From Liolophura sinensis (Eukaryota > Mollusca > Polyplacophora > Chitonida > Chitonidae): a stretch of 64,000 nt of DNA. Made by a program: the position numbers and the translations under genes. The notes below the pieces were generated by a model that was not told the origin of the DNA, did not search any database, and worked only from the letters and a program-made list of their open reading frames with translations. Below, in pieces: positions 34,701-45,579 of this stretch; position 1 is the first letter of the stretch; every line of letters starts with the position of its first letter. The stretch covers positions 17,381,976 through 17,445,975 of the forward strand of contig NC_088298.1 in the NCBI RefSeq assembly GCF_032854445.1, in the 5' to 3' direction.

Positions 34701-34924
34701 CATTGTCTTGTGTGTAATTGGTTGCCGTTTACGCCCTTGTATTGTGTACAATTAGAGGCCATTTTAGTTAGCATTTTATGGCGGCCATTTTCGTTAGCAT
34801 ATTAGAGTACTATTTTTATAACAGCGATACGCTCTTCACTGCCTTCGAAGACACATGTATATCAGTATCCAAAATTCAATATAGATTATTAGTTAGGCAA
34901 TACATGAGTCTCAAAGTAGTACAA

Positions 34925-35072
34925 AGTAGCTGGACGTGGCTCAGTATAGTTAGGAACTTTAATGACTCCAAACCGCTGGCACACCTATGGGGGTTCAATC
35001 CCAGACCTTGACAGGGACTACAGATTCTGTGTCGTAAGCGTCAATACCGTGTTGTTACTGTGCCGGGGATAT
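34925..35072 (+). mobile_element. tRNA-derived SINE head
   Basis: A-box-like GTGGCTCAGTATAGTTAGGA at 34937 and B box GGGGTTCAATCCCAG at 34989, about 45 bp apart, as in a tRNA. The downstream body (to 35070, GTGCCGGGGATATC) matches no other copy here. Confidence 0.55.
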
Positions 35073-35844
35073 CAAAATGGATAAGCTCACTAAAACCTCA
35101 TCGGATCAAGAGAAACGCCGGGTATTGAAGAGCTGTTGTCATATATTTATAAAATGTCATCTATTCAAGATAGAGCGAAATCAGTCCTTGCATACAATTT
35201 GTTAAATATGAGGTGCCATGTGTCCAGTGAACGTTTACAATATAAATCTGATTTAGTTCGAAGTGGAAAATTTATTTGAACAAGCTGTCGTTTACAATCA
35301 AATTGCACAAGGAGGTGGCTAGAATGGCTGTAATCATAACATATAGAACAGAAGCCAGGTCAGTGCAGACGTTCATTCCCATATGCCCCGATTGCGTTTC
35401 TTCTTTTTTTTTCTTATTTTTTGAGAATATACTATATGTATCTGAAATATTCATCCTTTGTTTGGAGGCTGGATTTGAGATTGCTTCTCAAGGGAACCGC
35501 AGTTTTTTCCCTAGTTACGACAGGGCTCAATTTTTGTAAATAAAATCACTCACGAAACCACCCCCTTGTGCTGTGTGCCTGTGCAAGCTCACTTGTGTGA
35601 TGCCGCAATGAAACTGGCTGCAGTTGGACTAGGACTGACAACAACACTGACACACAGCCTGTTCAGCGAGAGAACATTTGTCAGTTGTCTGTTCAGGTGG
35701 AGGTATTGTTTAACAGACTTGTGCTGTTTTGGTCGCCATCTTGATGAAATTGTCCACACTTTTTGGTGATAGGAACATCCGTGTACGGGTCGATTTCATT
35801 TCCATTCGTGCTTGCACAGTACAACCACACAGGAGCCTTTCAAC
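35073..35844. other. Unassigned spacer
   Basis: No supported gene. Bases 35719-35750 share GTGCTGTTTTGG and CATCTTG with 40756-40785, a short similarity of unknown meaning. Confidence 0.35.
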
Positions 35845-36053
35845 AGTATGATAGCTGTGAGTTCAAATCCAGCTCATGCTAGTTTCATCTCTGGTCATAC
35901 GTGGGAGTCTTCAGTTAGCAACCTCCGGATGCATGGTCTTTGGTTTCCCTGGGCTCTGACCGGTTTCCTTCCACCATAATGATGGTCGCAGTTGTACAAA
36001 TGAAATACTCTTGAGTACAGCGCCAAACTCCAATCAAACAAACAAATAAATTT
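35845..36053 (+). mobile_element. V-SINE, plus copy of a tail-to-tail pair
   Basis: B box GTGAGTTCAAATCC (35861), CATACGTGGGAG, AGCAACCTCCGGATG, CTCTGACCGGTTTCCTTCC, ATACTCTTGAGTACAGCG, CCAATCAAACAAACAAATAA. The A box region is weak. Its tail runs straight into the next copy. Confidence 0.85.
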
Positions 36054-36212
36054 TTTTTATTTTATTTATTTGATTGGGGTTTTACGCCCTGCTCCAGAAT
36101 ATTTCACTTATACGACGACGGCCAGCATTATGGTGGGAGGAAACCGGGCAGGGTCCGGAGGAAACCCACGACCATCCGCAGTTTGCTGGCAGACCTTCCC
36201 AGCAAAGCCAGC
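36054..36212 (-). mobile_element. V-SINE, minus copy of a tail-to-tail pair
   Basis: TTTATTTATTTGATTGGGGT, GACGACGGCCAGCATTATGG, GGAGGAAACCGGGCAGG, CATCCGCAGTTTGCTGGCAG, ending near CAGCAAAGCCAGC. Head-truncated. With 35845-36053 it forms an inverted repeat with arms of about 150 bp and almost no spacer. Confidence 0.87.
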
Positions 36213-37979
36213 AAATAAATAAATAAATTTAATTCTATTCACAGGCCATTGATTTGACCCCCCAAAAAAGTTTTGCCATGCTGTAGGAAGAAGGAAATGT
36301 ACGATAACATAGATTGTTCATTTCATTGGATGGGCTGTCTTTGCTTTCGGATATGACCATTCAAATGCAAAATTGAAATAATATTGAGTATATGACGTCC
36401 AATTCGAATACGGATTTTATCAACGGCAAATTCAAGGTCATTTAGTGCAGTGTTTGAGATGACAGTTGCACAACACAGTATCCACACCTTCACATGTAGG
36501 CTTTTTGTCAATTACCGTATTGTCCACACAGTGATGAGTTGGCACAATTCCGAAATACGGTCAGTGTCAAAAACAAGATTTATATTAAATACGGAAATCA
36601 TTTTGAAACCATGGGCTATATTAGGCTATGATTTTGTAGGTGCGTACGCATATTAATCCATACAAAGTCTGACTCTGACTACAAAATGCCTTCGAATATT
36701 TAACCGCCTCCGCATTTCACGTACGTAAGAACCAGCCTGGGGGAGCTGACTATATATAAGCCTTGGACGATGATAACAGCTTGATGTTCGAATAGATGCA
36801 ACAAATTAAATTTACTCATTACGGAAAACATGCTACACCTTTGTATGATAATTGCTGAAAGTTCGTGAACTCTTGTCTCCCATCCTACCCATATATACCC
36901 TCAAACCTCCATCCCCACCATGCACCATCCATGCTGTGTTTGATATCATAGCCCTTCAGCATTTGTGCATCCTTCCGTTTTTCAACAGACCTGTAGTAAA
37001 AAGTATTTACATGCAAGACTGATCTTCTTCACTAATTAAAGTTGATTTAAAGTGCTCTTGTGAAGCAGTGCATTAGTATCAGCCTGTAACAGTCGCTGCA
37101 TGATCTCTGGATGCACCGGTTGGGACGCTGTTGGCAACACTTTTTATCTTTTAAAGTATAATTATAGACGATGTAGTACTCATGTTTAGCTTAAAGAGCA
37201 TTTTATTTGCGAAATAACTGATGGCAGTTGTGAAAGTTGTGAAAGGAAGAAAATGAAGCAAAAACGACATATTTCATGTTGCCATTCTCTTTCACTCCCT
37301 CCGCAGAGGCCATGCATTTTAGTCCAATCAGCGACAAGCTTATGCCAGATATATGATCTAGATATTTCAAGGCTACGTATGTATGACGTCGTGTCACTTT
37401 TTTGCGTGACGTAGGAATGTAGAAGTAAAATGTACATGTAGTATGACGTCATACCGCCGAGCTCAGATTGGAACATCATGAAACAAATGTTTCTTTTTCC
37501 ACGTCATTACATCTGAGTTTAAAAAAACAAAAATGTAAAAAACAAAAGCGATATCTACACACTGTGCGAAGTAAGAGATTTATCACTGAAGGCAATTCCG
37601 ACAGTTCACCTTAATATTAATTATAAAAGTAAAACTAACAAACTCAGATTCTTTTAATTGTAGAAATGGTATTATTCAGGGAGGTAAATGTACCGGCTGG
37701 TGTATTATGCGAAACACTCGCTGTTGTTTGAAAGATCACCTCAATTTAATATGTATATTTGCACACCTCCCGCAACTAAGGGCGGAGTAGAATTCATGTT
37801 TATTTCTACAGTATGCTCCATATCAGTGTACTTGTATTTATCAACATTATATGTTTACCGTACACTTTAACGTTACTTTAATCTCCATGTATGTATGTTT
37901 CATGTTCATTTCTACATGTTCCATATCTAAATGTATATAAAATATGTACCACTGCTGACACCATTCATATTCTTGATAG
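36213..37979. other. Unassigned spacer
   Basis: No supported gene in 1.8 kb; only AT-rich sequence and short frames. Confidence 0.35.
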
Positions 37980-37980
37980 T

Positions 37981-38227
37981 GGGGCCTCCGCGGCTGAGGT
38001 GGTTAGAATGTTAGCAGTGACCCAGTTGCCTCCCACCAATGCGTTCGCTGTGGGTTTAAGTCCAGTTCTTATTGGCTCCCTCTCCGGTGGTTCCTGGGAA
38101 GGTCGTTCAGCAACCTGCGGATGGTCGTGGGTTCTAACCAGGCTGTGCCCGGTTTTGTCCCACCATAATGATGACCGCCGCCGTATAGGTGAAATGTTTT
38201 TGAGTACGGCGTAAAACACCAGTCAAA

Positions 38228-38258
<31 letters not shown>

Positions 38259-38262
38259 ATAT
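37981..38262 (+). mobile_element. V-SINE, full length
   Basis: Head GGGGCCTCCGCGGCTGAGGT, B box GTGGGTTTAAGTCC, GGTTCCTGGGAAGGTCG, CAACCTGCGGATGGTCGTGG, GACCGCCGCCGTATAGG, TTTTTGAGTACGGCGTAAAA and TAAATAAATAAA. Flanks ATATTCTTGATAG and ATATACTTGGCAG may be a decayed 13-bp target duplication (three mismatches). Confidence 0.92.
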
Positions 38263-39053
38263 ACTTGGCAGCGGTAGAAGGACCACCGTTCTAACTGACT
38301 TACTAAATAAAAACTGCATTTGTTACTATCCAAAGAAAAATGTTGTTCCCTTAAACACAGATTGATCTGCATGTGTGTAATTCCATTCAAACTCGTTATA
38401 AATAATAGAACAGATTCTGTCCAATTTAATGACAGTTTTGTATCTGGTAACAGGCTCTGAGGAATCATCGGAACAAAACTGCACCTTTGCAGAGCTTTGC
38501 ATAATTGTTACTTCCTACATAATTCCTACTTAATTCTCAAGAGGGCTGGATGAATTTGGAACGAGCAAAGGACCTGTTACGGTAAGGCGGAGAATCGGAC
38601 CCCACAGAGGTACGATGAGAAAGTGCAAATTTCAATGTCCCAGCACAATTATGTCAATTTCTGAATCAGAAGTATGAAACTTGGTCGAAGCACCCATGAA
38701 AGTTATAAAAAGAAAAGTCATAAAAGAGATGGTTGCTGAGTAATAACCCGCCAAGAATGCACTCTTAATCAAAACCACTAATTATTCGATTAAACATATC
38801 ATTGTAATTTAATTTACAGCATGAAGATCAACGTTAACCAGAAATTATTTTTACTCAAACCTTCACGTGTGTAATTCTGCGTGCTGTCAAAGTTTCGTTT
38901 GGGTTAACGATTGTCTTCATATGTAAAATATAAATTTTATAATGTGATCAGTTTTGTCTTGGACCATCAGGCATCCTTCACAGTACAGTGGAGTAACGAA
39001 GGCTCTGCTGTAAAAAGGTTGCATATCGGGGAAAAGTTCGAATCTTACTGACT
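38263..39053. other. Unassigned spacer
   Basis: No supported feature. Confidence 0.35.
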
Positions 39054-39297
39054 CTTTTACGTCGTATTCAAGAATATTTCACTTATGCGACGGCGGCCAG
39101 CGTTATTGTCGCAGGACACCGGGCAGAGCCAGGGGAAAACCCACGACCATCCGCAGGTTGCTGTCAGACCTTCCCACGTACGGCCGGAGAGGAAGCCAGC
39201 AAGAGCTGGACTTGAACTTACAGCGAGCGCTTTGGTGAGAGGCTCCTGGGTCATTACGCCGCAATAGCGCGCTAACCAACTAAACACCGGAGGTCCC
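39054..39297 (-). mobile_element. V-SINE, near full length
   Basis: TTTTACGTCGTATTCAAGAA, GCGACGGCGGCCAGCGTTAT, CATCCGCAGGTTGCTGTCAG, GTACGGCCGGAGAGGAAGCC, a minus-strand B box GTAAGTTCAAGTCC and a head end CGCGCTAACCAACTAAACAC. It lacks a clear TAAA tail and abuts a MITE-1 relative at 39300. Confidence 0.88.
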
Positions 39298-39299
39298 CA

Positions 39300-39637
39300 A
39301 TAGAATTTTTATGTTGAATTAATGGACTATGTATGTTATATTTAACAGAATAATCATTTCTTGCAATAGCAGAATACATTCTAGCATCACTCAGACAAAA
39401 GACTTTCTGTTAAAATTGTCATTAATTTTGTTGGTGTAACTTGCGTTGAAGATCACTTGTATTCTGCTATTGCAACACATTGTTCTGTCAAATATAACAC
39501 ACATATTTTTTTTAGACTAACAGGATATTATGTTGAATATGACACAAGATTTTATTATAATTACAGAATAGACTACGAGTATCACTCCGATTACAACTCA
39601 GTCTGTTAAATGTAACAGATTAATTCTTTGAGTGTAT
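39300..39637. mobile_element. Two rearranged MITE-1 relatives, end to end
   Basis: 39300-39438 matches the right half of 29453-29701 (ATGTTGAATTAATGG, ATATTTAACAGAATAATC, GACTTTCTGTTAAAATTG, ending TTGGTGTA). 39455-39637 is a second, inverted relative: GTATTCTGCTATTGCAACA, CAAATATAACACACATA, then the end TCAGTCTGTTAAATGTAACA and TTTGAGTGTA. About 17 bp of unrelated sequence separate them. Confidence 0.75.
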
Positions 39638-40290
39638 ATGCTGTCAGAGCCTTTGTTCTTTCCTTCGTTACTTTAAGTGTTTCTAATCAGTTTTTACACA
39701 ACTTAACTGATAAGCGGACTTACACTTAACCTGTTGTTGAACCGCATTATTTTCGTGTTAGTGCGAGTTGGAGATATATCAGCACTTCAGGTTTAAGGTG
39801 TGAAAACTTACAGCTAGCTTGACATTTTAGGTCCACCCGTTTGTCTAGTTCGACGGTCTCAGTTTTTGGCGCATTTGAGCCATAATTCAGTTTTTTTTTT
39901 ATAAAAACCGGTCCAGCAGCCCATGTTTTTTTTTTCTTTTTTCATGCTTTTTTTTTATTTGCATGCATGACGGAAATTACCCGCGGCTGTCTTGCGCAAC
40001 ACACCCACACTGCAGCACTTATTGCAAAAGCATCGACAATCACTCGGCGGATTACATGGCCATCAGCTGTGCATGCGCAATGACGCTATAATATGCACTT
40101 TAACAGACATATTTGAGCAAAAACAAAAAACCTTGTATTAACTAACTTACCTTTCCACATATAAATGCAGATGCCCCGCGAGATACTTTCCGTTATATGC
40201 AAGAAAAATTCGGGTGATAAAGTCACATGCAGCTTTGAAGCCTCATTAAGGGTCGCGCTTACATCACCACATAAATTTACTTATTCCGAT
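39638..40290. other. Unassigned spacer
   Basis: No gene. Long T-runs at 39892-39957. Confidence 0.35.
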
Positions 40291-40291
40291 C

Positions 40292-40530
40292 GTATTTATT
40301 TATCTGATCGGTTTTTAACGCCGTACTCAAGACTTTTTTTAACTGATATAACGGCAGCCATATAGGTCTATATTGGTGGAGGGAATAACCCAGCGGAATA
40401 AACAGCCGCACTTGGCTGCGTACCTGAGAAACTTATGACATAAAGCCGCGACCAAACCAGCGAGAGCTGGATTTGAACCTGTGACTCCAGTGATCAGGGG
40501 CGACGACAGACATCGTACCGACAGAGAATA
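40292..40530 (-). mobile_element. SINE sharing the V-SINE tail but with another body
   Basis: Tail TATTTATTTATCTGATCGG and TTTTAACGCCGTACTCAAGA as in V-SINEs, but the middle (GGGAATAACCCAGCGGAATA, GACATAAAGCCGCGACC) is different. Minus-strand B box CAGGTTCAAATCCAGC (40467) with CACTGGAGTCA upstream. It is probably a related family that uses the same 3' end. Confidence 0.65.
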
Positions 40531-41008
40531 CCACCATTTAGATATTTTACTTAAGCAGTAGTAGTGATACTTATTATTATCTATGTAATACCCAAAGCGG
40601 AATCGCCTGGATTTGATTGAGCAAAAACACATCACGTGAAAAATATATTTACTCTGGTCACGCTCTGAGTCACAGTTTCATTCACAGAGAAGGAATGAAT
40701 CTCGATTATAGACAGTTTGCCTCCGTCGCGAAATCGAGACAGACTTGTCACTATTCTTGTGCTGTTTTGGTGGACATCTTGGTGAGGTTTGCGAGACGTT
40801 TTTGCCTACTCCTTACAGTACGTATGCCGCTCTCTACGCTCGCTTTACAGCACTGCCAAGACTCGACAGACTTGCCCTTTAGAGCTTGCACGACTCATGA
40901 AAGCTTGTTGAGGCTTAGTCTCATCACTTGCATATCCTCTCGCGATGCTCTGATCAGCTTTCGTCAATAAAATTGTTTCAGATGTCCGCTAGAATCATGC
41001 CATGTATA
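40531..41008. other. Unassigned spacer
   Basis: A frame of 117 codons crosses 40617-40970, but it has no domain or splice signal that I recognise and is not called. Confidence 0.35.
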
Positions 41009-41009
41009 G

Positions 41010-41250
41010 TTTATTTATTTATTTGATTCTTGTTCTACGCCGTACTCAAGAATATTTCACTTATACGATGGCGGCCAGCATTATAGTGGGAGGAAACCGG
41101 GCACAGCCCGGGGAAACCCCACAACCATCCGCAGGTTGCTGGGAGACCTTCCCGCTTACAGCCGGAGAGGAAGCCAGCATGAGCTGGACTTGAACTCACA
41201 GCGACCGCATTATTGAGAGGCTCCTGGGTCATTACGCTGCGAAGGCCCCA
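41010..41250 (-). mobile_element. V-SINE, near full length
   Basis: TTTATTTATTTATTTGATTC, GCCGTACTCAAGAATATTTC, GGCGGCCAGCATTATAGTGG, CCATCCGCAGGTTGCTGGG, GCCGGAGAGGAAGCCAGCAT, B box GTGAGTTCAAGTCC on minus, and CTGGGTCATTACGCTGCG. The outer half of the head is missing. Confidence 0.92.
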
Positions 41251-41454
41251 TATATATAGTTTAGTGTAAGATATAATACGAGAGAAGTATTAATATATGT
41301 AAAGGTTGAGACAAGTTTTTTGTGTTTCTAACAGTACTTCCTGTCTCATCACCTTTACCTCATGCCATGACCTTGGTTTTGTCCAGGACATTTGTGCCAG
41401 ATTTGATCTCGTTGGCTGTGATGTCACAAGTTTTTGAGTTTTTGCAAGGCTACA

Positions 41455-41582
41455 TGTATATTTATTTGATTGATGAAACGCTGTAATCACTTCTATGGAG
41501 AGTTTTATGGACGGAGAAACCGAAGTACCTGGAGTAAACCACCGACCTCTGGCAGTTACCTCAGTGACCATCCTTCTTGATC
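41455..41582 (-). mobile_element. Diverged SINE fragment
   Basis: TTTATTTGATTGATGAAACG, then GGAGTAAACCACCGACCTC and TGGCAGTTACCTCAG, matching 47875-47900 (GCGTAAACCACCAACC). This is a second, V-SINE-like family with altered core. Confidence 0.5.
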
Positions 41583-41689
41583 TAAATATGTTCTATAGTT
41601 ATTAGGACATTCTGTATCAAAAAATAGTAATTCCCAGAGGAATATATCAGAAACAATGTATATAAATAGTAAACAAAGCTGGTAACGTG

Positions 41690-41895
41690 TAAGAAAAAAG
41701 CAGCCATCAAGTTTCAATCATACAGGGAAGACGATTTCCAGGCCTAAAATCTAATTTACAATTCGAACTCCGTAGCTGGTGAGTAATTTCTCGGTCGAAT
41801 ACAAATATAGGTGTCTCCGTCGCGCTTTGTTTGTAACTGTTCATAAAAGCATCATGCTGATGTAATGAACACTTCTAACATTGCTTGCCATTTTG
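41690..41895 (-). repeat. Family X related fragment
   Basis: ATACAAATATAGGTGTCTCC, GTCGCGCTTTGTTTG and TAACTGTTCATA match 7030-7075. Bases 41716-41800 also resemble 3305-3370 (AATCATACAGGGAAGA). Poorly conserved. Confidence 0.45.
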
Positions 41896-42430
41896 TTTCA
41901 AAGGATGGGTTAGGCGATCATATTATGCAAGAAGGGGATAAGTGGAGAAAAAAATAGCTCAGTGGAGTCGAGTTCCGCGCGCTTCCAGGCTGATTGATAA
42001 CGAGGCAAGGGAATTCTGACGGTCCGCTCTCGAAAGAGTGCAAAAGTGGGTATCTTGACAGGGTATTAATCATATATAGACAGGAAGCTTTTTGCGCATT
42101 ACACCGAATATCGCGCCAGCTATATATGCCTCTACCAACATAAAACATACTGACGTATACAATAATGTTCTAATACTTTTTCTTATCGTAAAACTACTTC
42201 AGTAGCGGAGTTTCTAGTTCGAACTCTTTTATCACGTTAGGTAATAAGTCCTACGGTATCATGTGACCTGTCAGAGATATAATGCAACTATTGCGGGATC
42301 ACATTTTGCAATAATATGGGCATCTGAAAAAAGTTTCCCAGAGTACCGGTAAACAAACGATGGAAAATTTGAACATCCGAATCTTTGTGAACTTGAGAAG
42401 TTGTTAAAGTGAAGAGGAGTCTTTTGTTCC
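41896..42430. other. Unassigned spacer
   Basis: No supported feature. Confidence 0.35.
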
Positions 42431-42447
42431 TCTGAAACACAGTGAGA

Positions 42448-42711
42448 TTTTTTTTTTCTTGTTTGATTGGTGTTTTAAGCCGTGCTCAAGAATATTTCAC
42501 TTATACGACGGCGGCCAGCATTATGGTGGGTGGAAACCGGGCACAGCCCGGGGGAAACCCACGACCATCCGCAGGTTGCTGTCAGACCTTCCCACTTACC
42601 TGAGAGGAAGCCAGCATGAGCTGGACTTGAACTCACAGCGACCGCATTGGTGAGAGGCTTCTGGGTCATTACGCTGCGCTAGCGCGCTAACCGACTGAGC
42701 CACGGAGGATC
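42448..42711 (-). mobile_element. V-SINE, full length, perfect 16-bp target duplication
   Basis: Direct repeats CTGAAACACAGTGAGA at 42432-42447 and 42712-42727 bound the element exactly. On minus: head CCGTGGCTCAGTCGGTTAGC (A box), B box GTGAGTTCAAGTCC, core GGTTGCTGTC in complement, GGCGGCCAGCATTATGG, and a T-run end instead of TAAA repeats. This is a young insertion by its intact duplication. Confidence 0.97.
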
Positions 42712-42839
42712 CTGAAACACAGTGAGACAAGTGATCAGTAAATAAATGTTTACAAAGCTTACCTAACATTTTTCACAAGTCACATGATAAAGGAAGACCG
42801 ATTTTATGTATATTCATCGTGTCGAATTAGGTCGCCACG

Positions 42840-43112
42840 TTGGACATATGAGATACATATATTGTCATCGACAACTGACATTCTAGCATTGTAAACGATA
42901 TGAATACTGATTTTACTCAGTTGCCTAGAACATACTTTCCGTCATTCCCACATCACTGAAAACCGCTTCTCTTTCCATGTTTCCATCCTACTTTCGTACT
43001 TCATATACTTTCTTAGTTCTTAGGGGTTTGTGTTATACCTCGTAGTGGTATTTGCGATTTTGAACTGGAACGTCCTCAGTGGCTGACGGTCAGTGTACGA
43101 ATGCCTGTTTTG
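42840..43112 (+). repeat. Dispersed repeat family X
   Basis: GATACATATATTGTCATCGA, CAACTGACATTC, ACTGATTTTACTCAGTTGCC, GTTTGTGTTATACCTCG, TGGAACGTCCTCAGTGGCTG and ACGAATGCCTGTTTTGACGC align with 22355-22650 throughout. Confidence 0.65.
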
Positions 43113-43145
43113 ACGCATAGATTTACTCGTTTATTGGGGGGCCTC

Positions 43146-43399
43146 CGTGGCTCAGTCGGTTAGCGCGCTAGCGCAGCGTAATTACCCAGAAGCCTCTCAC
43201 CAATGCGGTCGCTGTGAGTTCAAGTCCAGCTCATGCTGGCTTCCTCTCCGGCCGTAAGTGGGAAGGTCTGACAGCAACCTGCGGATGGTCGTGGGTTTCC
43301 CCCGGGCTCTGCCTGGTTTCCTGCCACCATAATGCTGGCCACCGTCGTATAAGTGAAATATTCTTGAGTACGGCGTAAAACACCAATCAAATAAATAAA
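43146..43399 (+). mobile_element. V-SINE, full length reference copy, perfect 13-bp target duplication
   Basis: Direct repeats TTACTCGTTTATT at 43133-43145 and 43400-43412. Head CCTCCGTGGCTCAGTCGG (A box) and GTGAGTTCAAGTCC (B box at 43216). Core CCTGCGGATGGTCGTGGG and GGTTTCCTGCCACC. 3' end TTGAGTACGGCGTAAAACAC, CAATCAAATAAATAAA. By family knowledge this layout is RNA polymerase III driven and mobilised by a LINE that recognises the 3' end; no LINE is in the window. Confidence 0.97.
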
Positions 43400-43412
43400 T
43401 TACTCGTTTATT

Positions 43413-43695
43413 TACATAATAACGTATTTAATTACTTACTTCTACGAGACTTGTCCGATCTATGTTGGGAGAGTGTAAGTTGAAATCTGACAGGTTTGAG
43501 TCGAAACCACCGCCGTTTGACAGATGCTTTACAAACTCGCTGACTTTCAGTCGCGTCAGAAAGTGGATTAGAGCCCGTGACCTCATGTTATCAAAAGCCA
43601 GTAGACCGCGACAGACGCTTCAACCGTGCGAATCTCTGCGTCGAAACAGACATACGTATACCAGCCGACAACCAGTAAGGACCTTCCAGGTCAGT
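43413..43695. other. Short spacer
   Basis: Nothing recognised. Confidence 0.3.
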
Positions 43696-43699
43696 AATC

Positions 43700-43872
43700 G
43701 TCAGGTCAGTTCACAGAATGACGTATAACACAGCCCACCAAAAGAACTAGGAATGTATATAAAGTACGACAATAGGATGGAATCATGCAACGAGAAAATG
43801 GTGTTGGAAAGACACAAGATATGTTCCACAGGACTGAGTGAAATCAGTATTCAAGCCGTGTACTTTCAGGTA
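43700..43872 (-). repeat. Family X fragment, inverted relative to 42840
   Basis: AGGAATGTATATAAAGTACG, GGAATCATGCAACGAGAA, ATGGTGTTGGAA and AGCCGTGTACT match 6870-7000. The nearby plus-strand copy at 42840-43112 makes an inverted pair around the V-SINE at 43146. Confidence 0.6.
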
Positions 43873-45062
43873 AATCCTGTCATTTATGACAGTATGACAG
43901 AATTGTGCCTTGGGCAGTATTTTGTTTAGAGTCCAACGCGAACTTGAGGTCTAAAAACTTGAAGGTTGTAGGCTGCCTTCTGCCATATAATACCCTGTTT
44001 GACATCTATGTATGCCGCCGAGCCTAGCCCACCGTAACACATGTGTCTGATTCCAAAGCCATCTTCCATATCACATTTTGCCAATACGTAAATGGAAGCT
44101 GTGTTACTGTTCTCTTTAAACCTTATTCGAAGCTACCTGTGGCATGGGGGTATCAGTTTTACACGGTGCCTGTCTGTCAGTGGAAATTAGAATCAGCTGG
44201 CCTTAGCGACTTGCGATAACAACCGCTCCAAGGTGTCACGCGCGCGACGTGACTCCGACTGCTTTGATTGGTCGTTTGACAAGAACATCACGCGCCAGGG
44301 ACCCCCTGCATGTGTATCACGCTCCAAAGTCCACTCGCTCCCCAATTATTGTGTATCGAGCTGACGTTCGCACTGTAAACACAGCTTGACAAATTCAACC
44401 TGTTGGAATCTAGAGTCTGAAGCAAATTCTTCTTACTTGGTGCTTTCTTGAACGGAACATGTTTAACCTAATGCACTTAGCTCTAGGGCCTCACGGTTTG
44501 GACTCATTTCGGTGCACATGTACTAATAACTGCGTTCATGTTAGCCTGTGGTCAACAACTGGGTTTTTTCCCCAAATCCCTTTTCAAGGAAATAATTTCC
44601 ACACCTAACACTGTTTAAGCGCTGCATATAAAAAAGCTGTTTGTCAAAAGTCATGTTTTCATCCACAGTTTGTTGCCGATACTCCAACACGCACTGTTTT
44701 TACTCTAGACAACCAGTGCCACTTCAGCCGAAACAAACATTTGGCCGATATCTCGAAGCAATTTCTAACCTAGGTCAGACCCTCGCTATAGTTCTTAGTT
44801 ATGGTGCTGGGTGCGGATATGTCGACATAATTGTCTTAAGATAACATTTCTGAAGCGGTAGAAATTTCTACGCCCCCAAACTAACCTCTGACATCGTATT
44901 TCAAATTTTCACTTAAAGGGATACATTATTCGACGCCTATTGGCTGGAATAGAGATACGGTTAGAGATAAAGCTTTGTGGCATTGATCGGTCCACTGTAT
45001 TCTTTGTGGCTTATGCAGTTACTTGAACACCTCTTACACTCCACCAGACACCACATATGCCA
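43873..45062. other. Unassigned spacer with a CpG-rich patch
   Basis: No supported gene. Bases 44220-44370 are richer in CpG (TCACGCGCGCGACGTGAC) and carry an inverted CCAAT box (GATTGGTCG, 44266); a promoter is possible but unproven. Confidence 0.3.
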
Positions 45063-45064
45063 TG

Positions 45065-45195
45065 TGGAGGAGATTTCCCCGGTTTATTTCCAAAGGTAGG
45101 GGGTTTACATCGGGCACTCTGGTTTTCCTCAGACCGTAAAACTGGTCGGCGTCTTGTGATAAATTCGTGAGTTTGGCGTCATATAAAATCGTGAA
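45065..45195 (+). mobile_element. Diverged SINE fragment
   Basis: GAGATTTCCCCGGTTTATTT, GGGGGTTTACATCGGGCACT, GGTTTTCCTCAGACCG, GTGAGTTTGGCGTCATATAA. It parallels SINE-D at 15205-15295 (TTTATCCGGGCACTCAGG). Head not visible. Confidence 0.5.
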
Positions 45196-45344
45196 AAACG
45201 AATTCGGATTAGAGATTCCAATAAAGTGCAATCTGGTATAAGAAACTCACATAGTATACCAGGGATGTGTTTGCTCTTAAAACTCATTTCTATGCATTTT
45301 CGTTTCCATATGGACCTCCATGTCGAGTTAATGTATTATGATTG

Positions 45345-45440
45345 TATGTTTGGGGTTGAACGCCGCACTTGAACAATTTTTCAGTCATATCATGACGTTT
45401 GTGTACATATACTGTGTCTTCTTGTGAAGGAACAAAGTAC
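45345..45440 (-). mobile_element. SINE tail fragment
   Basis: GTTTGGGGTTGAACGCCGCA, AATTTTTCAGTCATATCATG, TACTGTGTCTTCTTGTGAAG: the same 3' end as 22000-22100. Confidence 0.6.
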
Positions 45441-45497
45441 CATTTCTAAAGTTTTTGGTATGACCCAACCCAGATTTGATTCGGGTCTCCCGACTTC

Positions 45498-45498
<1 letters not shown>

Positions 45499-45578
<80 letters not shown>
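45499..45578. repeat. (TA)n microsatellite, 40 units
   Basis: Uninterrupted TA for 80 bp. Confidence 0.97.

Positions 45579-45579
<1 letters not shown>

Noticed and set aside
34925-35005. Functional tRNA gene
   Set aside because: A and B boxes are well spaced, but the acceptor stem does not pair; treated as a SINE head.
40617-40970. Frame of 117 codons
   Set aside because: No recognisable domain, no conserved motif and no flanking splice signals.
42460-42700. Short frames repeated at many loci (for example here, 41035, 39057 and 6100)
   Set aside because: They are the same stretch of V-SINE read in the same frame and not a gene family.
43146-43225. Functional tRNA gene
   Set aside because: A and B boxes are present, but the arms do not form a full cloverleaf, and the sequence continues into the V-SINE core.
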